Assembly: GCF_003336705.1 (NCBI RefSeq)
Contig: NZ_QMDL01000005.1
Location: 1-64,000, forward strand
Length of the DNA: 64,000 nt
Reading direction: 5' to 3'
Source of the DNA: Marinobacter litoralis
GTDB lineage: Bacteria > Pseudomonadota > Gammaproteobacteria > Pseudomonadales > Oleiphilaceae
Shown here one piece after another: positions 53,508-62,559 of the stretch. Below the pieces are notes generated by a model, which ran no database searches, was not told the origin of the DNA, and was given only the letters and a program-made list of their open reading frames with translations. Each line of letters begins with the position of its first letter. Position 1 is the stretch's first letter. The position numbers and the translations under genes are program-made.

Positions 53508-54524
53508 ATGAAAAAAACTATTCTTGCTTCTGCTATCGCAGCTGCAACCTTCTCTGGCGCTGCTCTGGCCCAAGAAAGCAACCTGCCGACTGTTTACGGT
53601 AACATTCAGTACGCTCTGACCCACGACAACGTTGATGGCGGTAGCAGCGACATCGCTCACAACGACAACGGCTCCACCATTGGTCTGAAGCACGACCACG
53701 AAATTGCTCCTGGCGTTACTGGCTTCTTCAAGATTGAGCTTGATGGTATTGACGCAGATGACAAGTCAAAAGGTCGTGGCCGTATCAAGCTGGACGAAGC
53801 ATACATCGGTGTGAAAAGTGATAGCTTCGGTCAGGTGTGGGTTGGTTCTGATGATTCTCTGTATGAGTCCACCATTGACCGCATCGTTAACTATTACGAA
53901 GTTGCCGCGCGCAATATCGGTGGTAGCTACACCACAGGTGAAGGCGACTTGATTCAGTACATGACGCCTTCTTTCGGTGGCTTGAAGCTGGGTGCTGCCG
54001 TTCAGATCAATGGTGATGGCGATTCACAGTCTAACGGTAAGAGCTACCCGTACCAGTTGGCCGCTATCTACTCTGTTGATGCTCTGACTCTTGCGTTCGC
54101 TATGGATTCTAACGATGGCGACACCGGATACTCAAGCGGCAGCTCCGAAACTGTAGGCGACCCTGCGGTAAACGTTAAGAACAACGAAAACACCTACGGT
54201 GTGCGTGTAGCATACGCCGCAGATGCTTTCGGTGCTTCACTTGAGTATCAGACTCGTAAAGATGCGTACGACATTGTTGGTGTTCAGGGCACCTACACTC
54301 TGGGCAAAAACGTGTTCGCGCTGTCATACGAGCTGGCAGAAGCTGACGGTGTAAGCGGCGACGACAAGATGGATACTATTGCCCTGCAGGCGCTGCATAA
54401 CCTGTCAGACAACATGTACGTCTATGTTGAAGGCAACTTGGCCGGCGGTGACGACGGTGTCTACGGTGTGGCTGACAAGAGCGAGGCTTCGACCGTTTCT
54501 GTTGGTGCCACCTACTACTTCTGA
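53508..54524 (+). CDS. General (Gram-negative) outer-membrane porin
   Basis: 338 residues with a clear signal peptide (KKTILASAIAAATFSGAALA, cleavage before QES). The mature part is a run of amphipathic beta strands with acidic loops, typical of 16-strand trimeric porins, and ends in YYF, the C-terminal Phe recognised by BamA. It should let small hydrophilic solutes through the outer membrane. A strong GGAAGA site precedes the ATG; base use is regular and high-expression-like. Substrate preference cannot be read. Confidence 0.92.
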   Translation: MKKTILASAIAAATFSGAALAQESNLPTVYGNIQYALTHDNVDGGSSDIAHNDNGSTIGLKHDHEIAPGVTGFFKIELDGIDADDKSKGRGRIKLDEAYIGVKSDSFGQVWVGSDDSLYESTIDRIVNYYEVAARNIGGSYTTGEGDLIQYMTPSFGGLKLGAAVQINGDGDSQSNGKSYPYQLAAIYSVDALTLAFAMDSNDGDTGYSSGSSETVGDPAVNVKNNENTYGVRVAYAADAFGASLEYQTRKDAYDIVGVQGTYTLGKNVFALSYELAEADGVSGDDKMDTIALQALHNLSDNMYVYVEGNLAGGDDGVYGVADKSEASTVSVGATYYF

Positions 54525-54553
54525 TCAGCTAACCAGCTAATCCAGTAGTATCG

Positions 54554-54584
54554 AAAACCGGTGACTTAGGTCACCGGTTTTTGT
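54554..54584 (+). terminator. Rho-independent terminator of the porin gene
   Basis: AAAACCGGTGAC pairs with GTCACCGGTTTT around a short TTAG-type loop, followed by a T-rich tail. Confidence 0.92.
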
Positions 54585-54616
54585 ATTTTTAGCCTCCAAG
54601 TTTTCAGGAATCCCCT

Positions 54617-55477
54617 ATGGCCACCGAGCTCGAAATCAAACTTACCCTGTCTGAGCAATCCCAGACTGAAGCGTTGGCATGGCTATTGGCCCAACAGGAA
54701 GCCTCCGAAGGCCCAAGAAAGGTGTTGATGAACCGCTATTACGACACCCCCAGCGCGGCGCTCAATCGTGCCAGAGCGGCTTTACGGGTGCGTGAGGCTG
54801 GCGGCCGGTACATTCAAACCCTGAAAACCCAAGGCGAGTTTGTGGACGGGGCCCATCGGCGGGAAGAGTGGGAATGGGAGATCCCGAGTACCGATCTGGA
54901 TGTGTCGTTACTCGAACAAACCCCGCTGAACGATCAATTGGATCTGTCCGAGTTGGCGCTGGTATTTGAAACCAACTTCACCCGTCAGATTGTCATGCTG
55001 AATACCGCTGGTTCAGTGATCGAGGTGGCGGTCGATTCCGGAGAAATTGCCGGTCGGGGGGCTGCCAGGCCATTGCACGAAGTGGAATTTGAACTGAAGT
55101 CCGGTAACTCTGAATCCTTGATGATCTGGGCGGCCGCGCTGGCCCGAGAGGTTCCGGTATTCCTTAATCTGGTGAGTAAAGCGGAACAAGGCTATCACTT
55201 GGCGGGTATTCATCAGCCAACTCTAGGCCGCAGCACTGAAGCACTATCGGTAACGGAGTTTCTGCATCAGTTAAGCCTCGCATGGTTGCTAAAAGCGCCT
55301 GCACTTTTTTCAGCGGAGTCGTTGTCAGAGGTACAAAGGTTCGCCGATGACGCGGGTTTTTCGGACGTGTGGGGGCAGCTCATGCCTGAACTGGTCCGTG
55401 GCTGCTGTGTTGCAGACATGCTCCAGAGCATTCCCCGCATCGGCGAGTTGCAGTTAGCGATCGCCGCCGCTAGCTGA
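54617..55477 (+). CDS. CYTH-domain protein, probable inorganic triphosphatase
   Basis: 286 residues. The N-terminal ELEIKLTL (about residues 4-11) is the ExExK metal-binding signature of the CYTH tunnel fold, and RYYDTPSAALNRARAALRVREAGG and the E-x-E strands complete it through about residue 200. E. coli YgiF has a CHAD domain after it; here only about 85 residues follow, too short for a whole CHAD domain. YgiF hydrolyses tripolyphosphate; activity here is inferred. In E. coli ygiF is directly next to glnE; here two genes intervene. It overlaps the convergent mgtE end by 8 nt. Confidence 0.82.
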   Translation: MATELEIKLTLSEQSQTEALAWLLAQQEASEGPRKVLMNRYYDTPSAALNRARAALRVREAGGRYIQTLKTQGEFVDGAHRREEWEWEIPSTDLDVSLLEQTPLNDQLDLSELALVFETNFTRQIVMLNTAGSVIEVAVDSGEIAGRGAARPLHEVEFELKSGNSESLMIWAAALAREVPVFLNLVSKAEQGYHLAGIHQPTLGRSTEALSVTEFLHQLSLAWLLKAPALFSAESLSEVQRFADDAGFSDVWGQLMPELVRGCCVADMLQSIPRIGELQLAIAAAS

Positions 55478-56825
55478 TATCGAGTAACGCCGTCGCAATA
55501 CTGAAGTAAATCAGCACGCCGCTCACGTCCGCAATGGTCGTAATCAGCGGGGTGCTGGCGGTGGCAGGGTCAAACTTCAGTTTGTCGAGCAGGAAGGGCA
55601 GTAGCATGCCAATCAAGCTGCCGACCATCACCACGACAATCATGGTCACCGCAACCACAGTGGCTATCTCAGGGCCTGCGCGTAGCAGTCCGACCACCAT
55701 CACGGCAGCAGCCATGGTCAACCCAAGGCCAGTGGCGACCAAGGTTTCTTTGCCTAGCAAGCGCCCCCAATCTGTGACGGTGACATCGCCCGTGGCCATG
55801 CCTCGAACCATCAAGGTGGCTGACTGGGCTCCGGCGTTACCCGCACTGGCAACGAGCAAGGGCATAAAGAACAGCAGGGCGATGTGTTCGGAGATGATTC
55901 CTTCAAAGTAAGCAATCCCGGCGCCTGTGAAGATATTGGCGAATACGAGAATGACCAGCCACTGCACTCGAGAACGGTAGAGTGAAAACGGTGAGGCATC
56001 TCTTAGAGTGCCTGTGAGTTTTCCCACTGTTGCACCCTTGTGCATGTCTTCTGTTGCTTCCGCTTCGGCGGCATCCATGGCGTCGTCGTAGGTGACAATG
56101 CCGACCAATCGGTTGTCGTGATCGACAATAGGGAGAGCCAGTAAATCGTACCGGGAGATGAGTCGAGCTACCTCTTCTTGTGGCGTGTGCGTATTGGCCG
56201 TCACCAGGCCGGTTGCGATCAGATCGTTCACCGAAGCACTGGGCGTTGCCGTGATCAGATTTCTCAGGGAAACGGCGCCAAGCAGCGTGTGATCTTCGTC
56301 CACCACATAGGCGTGGTAGATGGTTTCTTTGTCAGGCGCTGTTTTACGGAGCAAATCGATGGCTGCGCTTGCGGTCACGCCGGTGTTTATCATGGCGTAA
56401 TCGGAGCTCATCAGGGCGCCGGCCGTGCCTTCTTCGAAGCTGGCCAAACGCCGAAGGTCTTCTCGCTCTTTGCTGGCAAGAGATTGAAACAGGCTGTGCT
56501 GCCTTTGTTCATCCAGCAGTTGGAAGAAGTCGGCTCGTTCATCCGAGGGCATCGCCGTAACCAGCTCGGTCAGGCTTCGAGTCGGAAGTTGTTGGGCAAT
56601 CAGGGTTTGTGGAGTTGGTCCAATGTACCCGAGCACCTTGCCGCCTTGCTCCTTAGGCAGCGCATTTAGCAGGCGTATACCGGTATCGGCTTCCGGATGC
56701 GCTTCGATAAAGTCTGCTAAATCGGCTGCGTTAAACGTGGATGCGGCAATCTGAATCTGGCTGTCGTCGTTCGCGGCGAGCGCCGTAAACAAGGGCCGGA
56801 AGAACTCAGTGTCCTGGACTGACAT
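55470..56825 (-). CDS. mgtE: Magnesium transporter MgtE
   Basis: 451 residues in the full MgtE layout: an N-terminal superhelical domain (about 1-130; LPTRSLTELVTAMPSDERADFFQLL), two CBS domains (about 135-255; GALMSSDYAMINTGVTASAAIDLLR, then YDLLALPIVDHDNRLVGIVTYDDAMD) that sense intracellular Mg, and five membrane segments (about 285-450). The pore-lining MPLLVASAGNAGAQSATLMVRG segment in the first part of the membrane domain is the family signature. Convergent with the CYTH gene. Confidence 0.95.
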   Translation of the reverse strand: MSVQDTEFFRPLFTALAANDDSQIQIAASTFNAADLADFIEAHPEADTGIRLLNALPKEQGGKVLGYIGPTPQTLIAQQLPTRSLTELVTAMPSDERADFFQLLDEQRQHSLFQSLASKEREDLRRLASFEEGTAGALMSSDYAMINTGVTASAAIDLLRKTAPDKETIYHAYVVDEDHTLLGAVSLRNLITATPSASVNDLIATGLVTANTHTPQEEVARLISRYDLLALPIVDHDNRLVGIVTYDDAMDAAEAEATEDMHKGATVGKLTGTLRDASPFSLYRSRVQWLVILVFANIFTGAGIAYFEGIISEHIALLFFMPLLVASAGNAGAQSATLMVRGMATGDVTVTDWGRLLGKETLVATGLGLTMAAAVMVVGLLRAGPEIATVVAVTMIVVVMVGSLIGMLLPFLLDKLKFDPATASTPLITTIADVSGVLIYFSIATALLDIS

Positions 56826-56836
56826 GGATGACCCCG

Positions 56837-57994
56837 TTATTTCTGTGCGTTATTTGCTGCGCCATCGCCCTGTAGCTCCCGCCATTTCTTGAGGAACTCT
56901 CGATAGCGATCCAAAGCCTCTTCCACCACGGCCACCGTCGGTGTGTCGCTGGAGCTTACCAGTACGATCAACCCTTTACCTTCCACTTCTTTGTTGGAGG
57001 CAGGGTGGCAGGTCACTTCGTTGTCGTGATCAATGTAGGCCAAAGCGGTTCCTATACCGTGGCGGACAAGGGCGCTGACGATATCGGCCCACGTCAGATC
57101 ATCCAATTCCAGCTCATAGCGGTGAGGGTGGTCGCGTTCGTAATTGAACATGTCCTCCAGGACTTTTTCGGAGCCAGGGGCGACGACGGCCCGTACCATG
57201 ATTTCCGGGTAGGTGCGCACGGGGCGGATCACGGTGCGTACACCCAAGGTTTTGAAGCGATCGCGATTGATGTCGCTGACGCATTCGGCGGTGGTGCGGT
57301 TGCCCAAGTTGGATTCGGTCAAACGATGGGCGATGTCGAACGTCAGGCTGTCAGAGAAAGCGTCGGTTTCATCTGCGGCGAGCACGATGATGTGCCGGGC
57401 ATCGCCTGCGTGAACGGCTTTAAGTGCCTCTGGGTCGTTCCCGGAGCCATGAAAGTGCACCATGCCGCAGTCCCTCAGCTCCGCGGGCAAGCCTCCGGGG
57501 AACTGCCGGGTCAGAAGAATAATCGGAACGGTATGATATTCCGGAATGGAGCGAATTTGAGAAGCGAAGCGCATGAAATATTGCTCGCCTCCGCTGCGGG
57601 GGGTGTTAATGATTACGATGTGGTCTTTCATGTTGTAGATCCAGCGTCCAGTCAGGATTCGTTCGCGGCGGTAAAAACGGTATTCAATATAGTCACTAAC
57701 GATCAATGTCAGCAGAGTGATTGATGAAATAAACATCAGCAACACCGTGCTGATGCGTCCAACAACGGTTACGGGCGCAAAGTCGCCGTAGCCGACCGTA
57801 ACCAGGGTCGTCATGGTCAGCCACGCGGATTCGAACAGAGTCAGGGGCTCGAATGTCCAGAGAATCAGAATGTGAGTGCACGTGAGCGCCGCGAGAGCCA
57901 AAAAAAGGCGCTTGACCCGCTGGCGAATCAGGCCTCCCATCGGCAGGTGTGACTGAGTGTGCTCCGGATTTAGCGGTCGCTTATTTCTCATCAT
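56837..57994 (-). CDS. Potassium channel with RCK (TrkA-N) domain
   Basis: 385 residues. TM1 (about 30-50), a pore helix with selectivity filter TLVTVGYGDFAPV (about 81-93) and TM2 (about 95-118) form a two-TM K+ channel unit. A cytosolic Rossmann-type RCK domain follows (about 128-250: HIVIINTPRSGGEQYFMRF, then HFHGSGNDPEALKAVHAGDARHIIVLAAD), then a C-terminal RCK-like part. It is MthK-like in layout. It shares orientation with mgtE with an 11-nt gap, so the two are probably cotranscribed as a cation-homeostasis pair. Confidence 0.92.
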   Translation of the reverse strand: MMRNKRPLNPEHTQSHLPMGGLIRQRVKRLFLALAALTCTHILILWTFEPLTLFESAWLTMTTLVTVGYGDFAPVTVVGRISTVLLMFISSITLLTLIVSDYIEYRFYRRERILTGRWIYNMKDHIVIINTPRSGGEQYFMRFASQIRSIPEYHTVPIILLTRQFPGGLPAELRDCGMVHFHGSGNDPEALKAVHAGDARHIIVLAADETDAFSDSLTFDIAHRLTESNLGNRTTAECVSDINRDRFKTLGVRTVIRPVRTYPEIMVRAVVAPGSEKVLEDMFNYERDHPHRYELELDDLTWADIVSALVRHGIGTALAYIDHDNEVTCHPASNKEVEGKGLIVLVSSSDTPTVAVVEEALDRYREFLKKWRELQGDGAANNAQK

Positions 57995-58074
57995 GAATGT
58001 CGGGGCCTGTTCAGTCCTTGGCGAGTTCGTTATACAGTACTTGGAATATATCAGAGAGATAAAGGAGTTGCGTT

Positions 58075-60969
58075 ATGTCCGACCCTTGGAAATCGCTACC
58101 GGCAGCGCTTGCTGATGAGGTATCGGCCTGCTGGTCGTCGATATTTCCAGGCGGTGTGCCCGAATGGCTGGCTGTGGTACCCGAGTCGGACATTGCGGAA
58201 GCCGTGGCGCGTAGCGTGTTCTTGCGCCAGACCCTCCAGCGCCACCCTGACTGCATGCAGGAAGTATTCGCTACCCGTCCTATGACGGAACCCACCACCG
58301 AGGCGTGGCTGGCAGAGCGATGGGCCAGTTATTTGAATGCGGTTGAAGCCGAACCAGATTTGCACAGCGCTTTGCGCCGTTTTCGCCGTGAGGTGCAGTT
58401 TCGAATTATCTGGCGTGATTTGATGGGGTGGGCGGATCTCAACGAAACCATGTTGGCGACCAGTGCCTTTGCCGATGTGTGTATTGACGGGGCATTGGAT
58501 TGGCTCTACAGCAAGGCTTGCGAAGAATTCGGAACGCCGTGGGGCAAAGACCCGGTCACCGGAAAGGACGCTCCTCAGCGTATGGTGGTGCTGGGAATGG
58601 GCAAGCTCGGTGGCCGTGAGCTGAATGTGTCCTCGGATATTGACCTTATTTTCGCATTTCCCTCAAACGGTGAAACCCAAGGCGGCCGCCGTGCTCTGGA
58701 TAACCAACAGTTTTTCATTCGCTTGGGGCAGCGCTTGATTCAGGCGCTGGACCAGATCACCGCCGACGGTTTCGTGTTTCGTGTTGATATGCGTTTGAGG
58801 CCGTATGGCCAGAGCGGGGCTTTGGCGCTGAGTTTCGCGGCACTGGAAACCTACTATCAGGACCAGGGCCGTGACTGGGAACGTTATGCCATGGTGAAGG
58901 CGCGGGTGGTTGCGGGAGATCAGCGTGCGGGTGCGGTCCTGATCGAGAGCCTGCGACCGTTCGTTTATCGGAAGTACATCGATTTCAGTGCCTTTGAGTC
59001 TCTTCGCAATATGAAAGCGATGATCGGCCGGGAAGTGCGGCGCAAGGGGCTGGAAGACAACATCAAGCTGGGCAGCGGGGGAATCCGCGAGATTGAGTTT
59101 GTGGTGCAGGCCTTTCAGTTGATTCGCGGGGGCCGTGATCGGGAGCTGCAGCAGCGGGAACTGCTGAACATTCTCAAAGAACTGGAGGAGTTAGAGTTGT
59201 TGCCTTCGCCGGTGGTGAAGGAGCTGCGCGAAGCCTATGTGTTCTTGCGGAATATCGAACATGCCCTGCAAGGGGTGGAAGACAAGCAGACCCAAACGCT
59301 GCCAGACAACCCTTTGTGCCAGGCTCGAATCGCACGCATCATGGGTTTCGACGACTGGGCAAGTTGTCAGGCTGCGTTAGCGGGTCACCGTGAACGGGTG
59401 GCACTGCACTTTGCCAACATTATTGCCACCGAAGATGAGGAGGGTGGCGGCGACACTGCCGTGGATGATGGCTGGTTCGAACTGTGGTTGCAGGAAATGG
59501 ATGAGCCGGCGGCCATTGAGTGGTTGGCTGAGCAAGGTTATGAGAACCCCGAAGGCAGTTATAAATTGCTGACAGCCTTGCACACTGGCCGCACCGTACA
59601 AACCATGCAGACTCAAGGCCGCAAGCGCCTGAATCAGTTCATGCCCCTGTTACTGAGTGCGTTGACCGAAGTAGAAAACGCTTCGGAAACCCTGGAGCGG
59701 GTGTTGTTGCTGGTTGAGTCGATCTTGCGCCGGACCGCCTACATGGTCTTGTTGGTGGAAAACCCGAATGCGCTCACCCAACTGGTGGGGCTGTGTAGTG
59801 AAAGTCCGTGGATTGCCAAGTTGCTGGCGGACACGCCGCTGCTGCTGGATGAGTTGTTGAACGCCGAGAGTCTTTACAGTCCGCCGGCCAAAGAGGCGTT
59901 GCAGGATGACTTGCGCCAACAAATGCTGCGCATCCCGTATGAAGATCTTGAAGAGCAGATGGAGTCTCTTCGACACTTCAAAAAAGCGCACACTCTGCGG
60001 GTGGCTGCCTCTGAGCTAAAGGGCACCTTGCCGCTGATGAAGGTAAGCGATTACCTGACCTGGATTGCGGAAGTGGTGCTGGATCACGTAGTGGATGTGG
60101 CCTTCTCGAATCTCGTGAGCCGGCATGGCCGCCCGCAGCGCGTTGATGGCACGGCCTGTGATACCGATTTCGCCATTTTGGGTTACGGAAAGCTGGGCGG
60201 TATAGAAATGGGGTATACCTCAGACCTGGATTTGGTGTTTGTGCACCAGTCCGACCCACTCTTGACGACCGACGGCGACAAACCGATCGACAATGCCATC
60301 TTTTATACCCGCCTTGGCCAGCGGATTGTGCACATTCTGAGCACGCAAACACCGTCTGGCCAGTTGTACGAAGTGGATATGCGACTGAGGCCTTCGGGTA
60401 ATTCGGGACTGCTGGTCAGCACGCTTCAGTCGTTTGAGAAATACCAGCAGAACGATGCATGGACTTGGGAGCACCAAGCGCTGGCTCGGGCTCGAGGTGT
60501 GGCGGGGTGTCGAGACACCTTGGCGGCGTTCGAGCGGGTTCGGCATGACATCTTGTGTGCTCAGCGTGACAAGGTGGCGCTTCGGAAAGAAGTTGTTGAT
60601 ATGCGTGAAAAAATGCGCGCCAACCTCGGTACGGAAGAATCGAAAAGGATCGAAGAATTTCATGTCAAACATGACTTCGGTGGCATTGTCGATATCGAGT
60701 TCATGGTGCAGTACCTGATGCTGGCCTGGAGTGGTGAACATCCGGAGCTGACCCAGTGGAGCGATAACATTCGCCAGCTGGAGGAGTTGGGGCGTGCGGG
60801 TGTGCTGGATGTTGCAGACACCGAGAAGTTGCGCGATGCCTATATTGTCCTGCGGTCAACGATTCACAGGCGGGCGCTGCAAAATCTGAGCAGTCGGGTT
60901 GAAGGGGAGCGATTTGTGAATGAACGCGATTATATCGAGGGGATGTGGAAAAAAGTCATGGTTAATTAG
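58075..60969 (+). CDS. glnE: Bifunctional glutamine synthetase adenylyltransferase/adenylyl-removing enzyme GlnE
   Basis: 964 residues. It has two nucleotidyltransferase domains: the N-terminal adenylyl-removing domain with GMGKLGGRELNVSSDIDLIF (about residues 178-197) and the C-terminal adenylylating domain with GYGKLGGIEMGYTSDLDLVFVH (about 702-723). It adds or removes AMP on GlnA Tyr in response to PII and glutamine. The target Tyr is present in the GlnA of this window. ATG 58075 follows GAGATAAAGGAG-type sequence. Divergent from the K+ channel. Confidence 0.97.
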   Translation: MSDPWKSLPAALADEVSACWSSIFPGGVPEWLAVVPESDIAEAVARSVFLRQTLQRHPDCMQEVFATRPMTEPTTEAWLAERWASYLNAVEAEPDLHSALRRFRREVQFRIIWRDLMGWADLNETMLATSAFADVCIDGALDWLYSKACEEFGTPWGKDPVTGKDAPQRMVVLGMGKLGGRELNVSSDIDLIFAFPSNGETQGGRRALDNQQFFIRLGQRLIQALDQITADGFVFRVDMRLRPYGQSGALALSFAALETYYQDQGRDWERYAMVKARVVAGDQRAGAVLIESLRPFVYRKYIDFSAFESLRNMKAMIGREVRRKGLEDNIKLGSGGIREIEFVVQAFQLIRGGRDRELQQRELLNILKELEELELLPSPVVKELREAYVFLRNIEHALQGVEDKQTQTLPDNPLCQARIARIMGFDDWASCQAALAGHRERVALHFANIIATEDEEGGGDTAVDDGWFELWLQEMDEPAAIEWLAEQGYENPEGSYKLLTALHTGRTVQTMQTQGRKRLNQFMPLLLSALTEVENASETLERVLLLVESILRRTAYMVLLVENPNALTQLVGLCSESPWIAKLLADTPLLLDELLNAESLYSPPAKEALQDDLRQQMLRIPYEDLEEQMESLRHFKKAHTLRVAASELKGTLPLMKVSDYLTWIAEVVLDHVVDVAFSNLVSRHGRPQRVDGTACDTDFAILGYGKLGGIEMGYTSDLDLVFVHQSDPLLTTDGDKPIDNAIFYTRLGQRIVHILSTQTPSGQLYEVDMRLRPSGNSGLLVSTLQSFEKYQQNDAWTWEHQALARARGVAGCRDTLAAFERVRHDILCAQRDKVALRKEVVDMREKMRANLGTEESKRIEEFHVKHDFGGIVDIEFMVQYLMLAWSGEHPELTQWSDNIRQLEELGRAGVLDVADTEKLRDAYIVLRSTIHRRALQNLSSRVEGERFVNERDYIEGMWKKVMVN

Positions 60970-60999
60970 TAAGCTAAATTTATTTCTGGCCGGTATTCC

Positions 61000-61008
61000 T
61001 GCTAGAAT
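61000..61008 (+). promoter_or_regulatory. Extended -10 promoter of ilvE
   Basis: TGC followed directly by TAGAAT (61003-61008) is a full extended -10; the hexamer 17 nt upstream is T-rich but far from TTGACA. It leaves a leader of about 35 nt. Confidence 0.6.
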
Positions 61009-61049
61009 GCGAGTTCCCCGAAAATCGCTTTTTTAGGAGCAGAAAAGAA

Positions 61050-61976
61050 ATGTCGATGGCTGATCGCGATGGCGTTATCTGGCTGGATGGTGAAATGGTT
61101 CCTTGGCGTGATGCCAAAACCCACGTCCTTACCCATACCTTGCACTACGGCCTCGGCTGTTTTGAAGGGGTACGAGCCTACAATACCGCCAATGGCCCGG
61201 CGATTTTCCGCCTGAAAGAGCACACCGACCGCTTGTTCCGCTCGGCTCACATCCTGAACATGAAGATGCCGTTCAGCAAAGATGAGATCAACGAAGCCCA
61301 GCGTGCCGCCGTTCGCGAAAACAATCTGGACGAAGCTTACCTGCGCCCTATGGTGTTTTTGGGCTCTGAAGGCATGGGTCTTCGTGCTGATAATTTGCAA
61401 GTGCATGTGATGGTTGCCGCCTGGAGCTGGCCGTCGTACATGTCGCCTGAGGCCAAAGAAGTGGGCATCAAGGTGCGTACCTCTTCTTACACTCGCCACC
61501 ACGTTAACATCACTATGTGTAAGGCGAAGGCTAACGGTAACTACATCAACTCCATGCTGGCGTTGAACGAAGCTATCTCTGGCGGTGCTGAAGAGGCCCT
61601 GTTGCTGGATAACGAAGGATATGTCGCGGAAGGTTCCGGCGAGAACATCTTCATCGTTCGTGACGGGGTGCTGCACACTCCTGAGCTGACGTCGTGCCTG
61701 GAAGGTATCACCCGCGCCACCATCATCGATTTCGCCAAAGAGCTTGGCTTACAGGTGAAAGAGCGCCGGATCACTCGTGACGAAGTGTACGTTGCAGAAG
61801 AGGCCTTCTTTACCGGAACGGCTGCTGAGGTTCTGCCGATTCGTGAGCTGGATGGACGTGCCATTGGCGCAGGCAAGCGCGGCCCGATCACTGAAAAGCT
61901 CCAGAGCATGTATTTTGATGCGGTTAAGGGTAAGCTGGCTCAGCATTCTGAGTGGCTGACTCACGTTAAAGGTTAA
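61050..61976 (+). CDS. ilvE: Branched-chain amino acid aminotransferase
   Basis: 308 residues, class IV PLP-dependent aminotransferase. It carries out the last step of valine, leucine and isoleucine synthesis with glutamate as amino donor. Landmarks: THTLHYGLGCFEGVRAY near the start, the PLP Lys in MCKAKANGNYINSMLAL (about residue 157-162), EGSGENIFIVRDGVLHTP (about 193-210) and EAFFTGTAAEVLPI (about 251-264). ATG 61050 has AGGAGCAGAAA upstream. Confidence 0.96.
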   Translation: MSMADRDGVIWLDGEMVPWRDAKTHVLTHTLHYGLGCFEGVRAYNTANGPAIFRLKEHTDRLFRSAHILNMKMPFSKDEINEAQRAAVRENNLDEAYLRPMVFLGSEGMGLRADNLQVHVMVAAWSWPSYMSPEAKEVGIKVRTSSYTRHHVNITMCKAKANGNYINSMLALNEAISGGAEEALLLDNEGYVAEGSGENIFIVRDGVLHTPELTSCLEGITRATIIDFAKELGLQVKERRITRDEVYVAEEAFFTGTAAEVLPIRELDGRAIGAGKRGPITEKLQSMYFDAVKGKLAQHSEWLTHVKG

Positions 61977-61998
61977 GACAGTTAGCTGTTCCAAGGTG

Positions 61999-62025
61999 GC
62001 CGCCGGTGCTTTCAGCCCCGGCGGC
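61999..62025 (+). terminator. Possible terminator hairpin after ilvE
   Basis: GCCGCCGG (61999-62006) pairs with CCGGCGGC (62018-62025), but the sequence after it (TTCGCTATATT) has no proper T-run, so termination may be weak or Rho-aided. Confidence 0.5.
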
Positions 62026-62063
62026 TTCGCTATATTGAATTCACGGAAAAACAGGGCAAGACA

Positions 62064-62471
62064 ATGGCAGACGTAATCAAGGTACCGGTTTCTTTCGGTG
62101 AAGTGTTGGATAAGATCACGATTCTTGAAATCAAATCCGAGCGCATTAAAGACGAAGCAAAGCTCAAGAATGTGCGTTTGGAGCTTGATGAGCTGAGCGC
62201 AACTTGGGACGAGGCCGTAAAAGACAAGGCTGCCGAGATTGCGGATTTGCGCAAGCAGCTTAAAGCGGTTAACGAAGAGCTTTGGGTGATTGAAGACGAT
62301 ATCCGTGACGAAGAAGCGGACCAGAACTTCGGCCCGCGTTTCATTGAGTTGGCCCGTGCGGTCTATGTCACCAACGACAAGCGTGCAGCCATCAAGAAAG
62401 AAGTGAACCTGGCGCTGGGTTCGCGCTTTGTGGAAGAGAAATCTTATCAGGATTACACCGCCCGTAAGTAA
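62064..62471 (+). CDS. DUF6165 family protein
   Basis: 135 residues, no signal peptide or membrane segment. The start IKVPVSFGEVLDKITILEIKSERI and the middle charged helices (about 30-85) suggest a coiled-coil-rich cytosolic protein; the end NDKRAAIKKEVNLALGSRFVEEKSY is typical of the family. Genes of this family usually sit beside LPS or polysaccharide glycosyltransferases, and one follows here in convergent orientation. Function is not known. Confidence 0.75.
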   Translation: MADVIKVPVSFGEVLDKITILEIKSERIKDEAKLKNVRLELDELSATWDEAVKDKAAEIADLRKQLKAVNEELWVIEDDIRDEEADQNFGPRFIELARAVYVTNDKRAAIKKEVNLALGSRFVEEKSYQDYTARK

Positions 62472-62489
62472 AGCGGCTAGACATACCAC

Positions 62490-62544
62490 TCGCTGAAGCT
62501 GCTTAAAGGCCCATCAATCTGGCCGAGTTTAGCGGCTTCAGCGA
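62490..62544. repeat. 16-bp imperfect inverted repeat between convergent genes
   Basis: TCGCTGAAGCTGCTTA (62490-62505) pairs with TTAGCGGCTTCAGCGA (62529-62544) with two mismatches; GGCC segments in the loop can pair further. It may end transcription from both sides without a T-run, or be a REP-like repeat. Confidence 0.65.
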
Positions 62545-62559
62545 TTCTGTTCTGGGTGA

